DNA from: Thermococcus camini
Lineage (GTDB): Archaea; Methanobacteriota_B; Thermococci; Thermococcales; Thermococcaceae
NCBI RefSeq assembly: GCF_904067545.1
Contig: NZ_LR881183.1
Span: forward strand, 1,802,277 to 1,866,276
DNA: 64,000 nucleotides
Direction of reading: 5' to 3'
The position numbers and the translations under genes were made by a program. Below are positions 61,272-64,000 of this stretch, piece by piece (the stretch's first letter is position 1; each line of letters starts with the position of its first letter). The notes beneath the pieces are model-generated. The model searched no databases. It was not told where the DNA came from and was given only the letters and a program-made list of their open reading frames with translations.

Positions 61272-64000
61272 ATGGTGATGAAAATTACTGGCGAAATAAA
61301 GGTTATAGACAACACAAAAAAACCATTATCCGAGTACATCAAGAAAGAACTGCTGAAAAGCAGAAATGCTAAATTCGCGGTTGGTTACTTCTACCTTAGT
61401 GGATGGAATCTTATTAATGATGGAGTCCCCTCAGCAGCCCCAAAAGATTTTTTGAAGTTGGTAATTGGCAATTCACCTGATATAGATGCCGGCATCTCAA
61501 AGGATGAATTTAAGTTAAGATTCTTAGAAGAGATTTCCAAACACTCAAATTCAGATACTGTTGAGAACTTATGCAATTTGATAAGAAATGAAATAGTAAA
61601 GATTCGAGCTTACACTCAGGGAAGACTCCATTCCAAATTATATCTCTTCACTGGGGACAATAGACAGGTTGCTATAGTTGGTTCGTCCAACCTAACAAGC
61701 GCCGGGCTGTTTAAGAACAAAGAACTAAACATAATACTCCAAAATGTGGACACAATAAAAGAACTCGACAAATGGTTTGAAGAACTCTGGGAAGAAAGCG
61801 AGGATATCCAAGAAGAAATCCTAGAACTGATAGAAGCAGGAAAAAATATTGGTATAAACTTTGGAAAGTTTGTGACACCTAAACAATTATTCAAAATCCT
61901 TGTGTGGAAATGGTTTGACGGCATGGTAGAGCCAGTGCAAAAAAAAGGAGTCTTAGCCGAATTCCAGTTGATAGGTGTAATAAACGCCATCAGAATTATC
62001 TCTGAATTTAATGGAGTCATAATAGCCGATTCCGTCGGTCTGGGAAAAAGCTTTATTGGGGCAACTATCATTGAGGAATACCTCAGGGGTAAACTTCCTA
62101 ACTGGGACCCAAATCGCTTTGGAATTAAAAAAGAACGAAAAGCTTTGTTGATATTACCCCCCTCCCTGATACCACAATGGGAGTATCTCTTAACTAGTGG
62201 CGAATACTTTTTCTCCAGGAGTGAAGGATTTTATCTAAAGCCCATATCCTCCGGTTCGGCCAGATTTCGAAAGTACACTATATTCCATAAGACAAGGGGA
62301 AAAGTGGGGGAAATAGCCTTTCTATCAATGGACAAATTCAGCGCATATTCCCAAGAGGATATTATAAATATGGGGCTCAATTACGACTACGACCTTATCT
62401 TGATAGATGAAGCCCACCGGTTGAGAAACCGCGCCACCAAACGCTGGAAGAATGCCCGGGTGCTAAGATTCAAGGACAAATCCATTTCATATCAAAACAA
62501 GTTTATACTGCTAACAGCCACACCATTAAACAATACTATCTGGGATATCTATAACCTAATAAAAGTATTTTCTGACGATTTCTTCTCAGCATTTAAATCA
62601 AAGGGAATTGATATTACACAGTTATTCATGGAATTCCGCGAAGCCAAGAAAAAATGGAAAGAAGACCCCCTTAAATATGAGGCCCAATTACAGAGAATCG
62701 CCCAAAAGATAAAAGAAGAGGTCCTTGACAACACAATGATTCTCAGGACAAGGAAATACATTCTGCAGACGTTTGGAAAAGATGGAAAGATAAAAATTGG
62801 TGAGAGAGAGCTAATTTTCCAGGATCCCAAACCAGATAGAGTGACGTACAAAGAGATAACTGGTGGGCAATATCAGAGATATTGGGAATTCATTAAGACA
62901 CTCCCGGAATACTTTGAGAAACTAGAATTCGAATATGTTAATCTGTATACCAGCGGATATATAATCCTCGGCAGCAGCCCAGAGGAAACAACCCCCGCAC
63001 AAGCGGAGGAGGAATTCGTCAAAGTATCCCTTTCATCAATACTAAAGCTCTTGCTGGCAAAAAGAATAGAGAGCAGTATTTTCGCTTTTGAGAGAACCCT
63101 AAACAAAATGTATGGCAAGAACCACAGTATTTATACTATCCTCAAAAGCTACATTCCCAAATTGAAGGTCGCCAAAACTGATCGTGCTAAGTTCGATAAA
63201 TATGTCATGAACCTTGGTGAAGACCTCCTTCGTGTACTTCAGAAGGAAGATGTTGAGTCAAAATTACTAACGGAGCTCGGAGAAGAACCCGAGACATACA
63301 ATACGAAACTCGTTATACTGTCAAAATTCGTTGAAAAAGGTGCTCAGATTCAGCTTCCGGAGTTCAAAACGACAGAGGAACTCCTACACCATGTTCATAG
63401 GAAGCATCTAGAGCACGCCCTTATCAGAGGCATGACCTCGGTCTCTTTCAAAATAAAATCAGACATAACTGTAATGAAAGCCATTCTCTCAAAGCTTGAA
63501 GAAGTAAAAGTAAGAAAGAATGGCTCAAATGAACCTGAAGTGATAGGATATCTAACAGAAGAATCAGAGAAAATCCCCATATACAATTATTACGATCCAA
63601 AACTTGAACGCCTCAAAGAAATAATTAAGACTGAATTTCTACGAAAAAAATGTATCATCTTCACCCAGTACAAAGATACAGCAAAGTATCTTTACGCTTA
63701 CTTAAGTTATTGGGCACCCAACCAAGCGGCTTTACAGTATTTGGTACGAGGAGATAACCAGTTAAAAATTGGCTTGGTCACAGGAGAACTGGATGTCGAA
63801 CAGAAGGAGCACATAATAAAACGTTTCGCTCCAATCGCAAACAACAGCAGAGATGTAGCCGAAAGATATGGAGAGATTGAGATTCTAATCTCCACAGACT
63901 CCCTCAGTGAAGGTGTGAACCTACAGGACGCCGATGCGGTTATCAACTATGACCTTCCATGGAACCCGATGATAATCGTCCAGAGGGTGGGAAGGGTCAG
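61272..64000 (+). CDS. PLD-domain SNF2-family helicase (3' end beyond window)
   Basis: At least 909 residues are encoded with no stop before the window ends. The N-terminus has a phospholipase-D-like domain with HSKLYLF and VGSSNLTSAGL (residues about 117-144). A SNF2/RapA-type helicase follows: ADSVGLGKSFIGA (Walker A, about 251-263), LILIDEAHR (DEAH, about 374-382), LLTATPLNNT, then the second RecA half with IIFTQYKDTAKYL, ISTDSLSEGVNLQDADAVINYDLPW and QRVGRV at the edge. Such helicases are common in antiviral islands. Start ATG 61272 is probably leaderless; ATG 61278 is possible. Confidence 0.9.
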   Translation, partial: MVMKITGEIKVIDNTKKPLSEYIKKELLKSRNAKFAVGYFYLSGWNLINDGVPSAAPKDFLKLVIGNSPDIDAGISKDEFKLRFLEEISKHSNSDTVENLCNLIRNEIVKIRAYTQGRLHSKLYLFTGDNRQVAIVGSSNLTSAGLFKNKELNIILQNVDTIKELDKWFEELWEESEDIQEEILELIEAGKNIGINFGKFVTPKQLFKILVWKWFDGMVEPVQKKGVLAEFQLIGVINAIRIISEFNGVIIADSVGLGKSFIGATIIEEYLRGKLPNWDPNRFGIKKERKALLILPPSLIPQWEYLLTSGEYFFSRSEGFYLKPISSGSARFRKYTIFHKTRGKVGEIAFLSMDKFSAYSQEDIINMGLNYDYDLILIDEAHRLRNRATKRWKNARVLRFKDKSISYQNKFILLTATPLNNTIWDIYNLIKVFSDDFFSAFKSKGIDITQLFMEFREAKKKWKEDPLKYEAQLQRIAQKIKEEVLDNTMILRTRKYILQTFGKDGKIKIGERELIFQDPKPDRVTYKEITGGQYQRYWEFIKTLPEYFEKLEFEYVNLYTSGYIILGSSPEETTPAQAEEEFVKVSLSSILKLLLAKRIESSIFAFERTLNKMYGKNHSIYTILKSYIPKLKVAKTDRAKFDKYVMNLGEDLLRVLQKEDVESKLLTELGEEPETYNTKLVILSKFVEKGAQIQLPEFKTTEELLHHVHRKHLEHALIRGMTSVSFKIKSDITVMKAILSKLEEVKVRKNGSNEPEVIGYLTEESEKIPIYNYYDPKLERLKEIIKTEFLRKKCIIFTQYKDTAKYLYAYLSYWAPNQAALQYLVRGDNQLKIGLVTGELDVEQKEHIIKRFAPIANNSRDVAERYGEIEILISTDSLSEGVNLQDADAVINYDLPWNPMIIVQRVGRV

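Noticed and set aside
1-64000. CRISPR arrays, IS elements, rRNA genes, integrase and att sites
   Set aside because: No regularly spaced repeats, transposase or integrase frames, or rRNA sequence were seen. The three tRNA genes have no flanking duplicated 3' ends.

Overview
The window is chromosomal DNA from a hyperthermophilic euryarchaeon, almost certainly a Thermococcus. The evidence is archaeal TATA boxes and GGTGAT/GGAGGT ribosome sites, transcription factor E, archaeosine synthase, tetraether lipid synthase, the tungsten enzyme GAPOR, archaeal-type FBP aldolase/phosphatase, an LrpA orthologue, an intron-containing tRNA-Trp, and sites matching the Thermococcales glycolytic motif. No rRNA, IS element or CRISPR array was seen.

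Layout. 0-8 kb: pyruvate:ferredoxin oxidoreductase beta subunit, MobA, an FmdE-type protein in one operon with a FecB/C/D-like ABC importer, an Mrp ATPase and an unknown membrane protein. 8-17 kb: mostly housekeeping genes (DUF2110-TFE, PfkB kinase, ACT regulator, acylphosphatase, CutA, DUF99, USP, GcvT, EamA, tRNA-Gly, two methyltransferases) and a free-standing C/D-box sRNA candidate. 17.4-26.4 kb: a lower-GC island holding three copies of a small secreted two-cysteine protein, four paralogous membrane-anchored proteins, a PEGA-repeat surface protein and an ABC exporter. This is the best candidate for an undescribed system. 26.4-35.7 kb: DUF2103, a frameshifted propeller-like gene, ArcS, a coiled-coil protein, an SDH-type protease, carbamate kinase, a CrtI-like oxidoreductase and a secreted toroid protein.

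35.8-39.1 kb: GAPOR (glycolysis) and FBP aldolase/phosphatase (gluconeogenesis) lie side by side, each with a Tgr-type operator on the opposite side of its TATA box. 39-49 kb: tRNA-Trp whose intron is a C/D guide RNA, LrpA, an m5U methyltransferase, a wHTH/MinD-like pair, PyrE, a PrsW-like protease, DNA ligase, pantoate kinase, NhaC antiporter and family 4 UDG. 50-53 kb: tetraether synthase interrupted by a 455-residue intein inside its radical-SAM cysteine motif. 53-59 kb: DUF2139, LrgAB, Tfx, tRNA-Tyr, an orphan HicB with a HicA stub, an aldolase, UPF0147 and CobO. 59.2-64 kb: an AT-rich island with a divergent pair, a beta-solenoid/ion-channel-like protein and a PLD-SNF2 helicase that runs off the end. 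It looks like a defence island.

Connections. GAPOR is a tungstopterin enzyme, and MobA plus the FmdE/ABC operon may serve Mo/W or another metal. PorB, GAPOR, FBP aldolase/phosphatase and GcvT are central carbon steps. The two accessory islands are set apart by base composition and by genes without close housekeeping relatives. Start codons were moved from the longest frame wherever a ribosome site or TATA box argued for a shorter protein.
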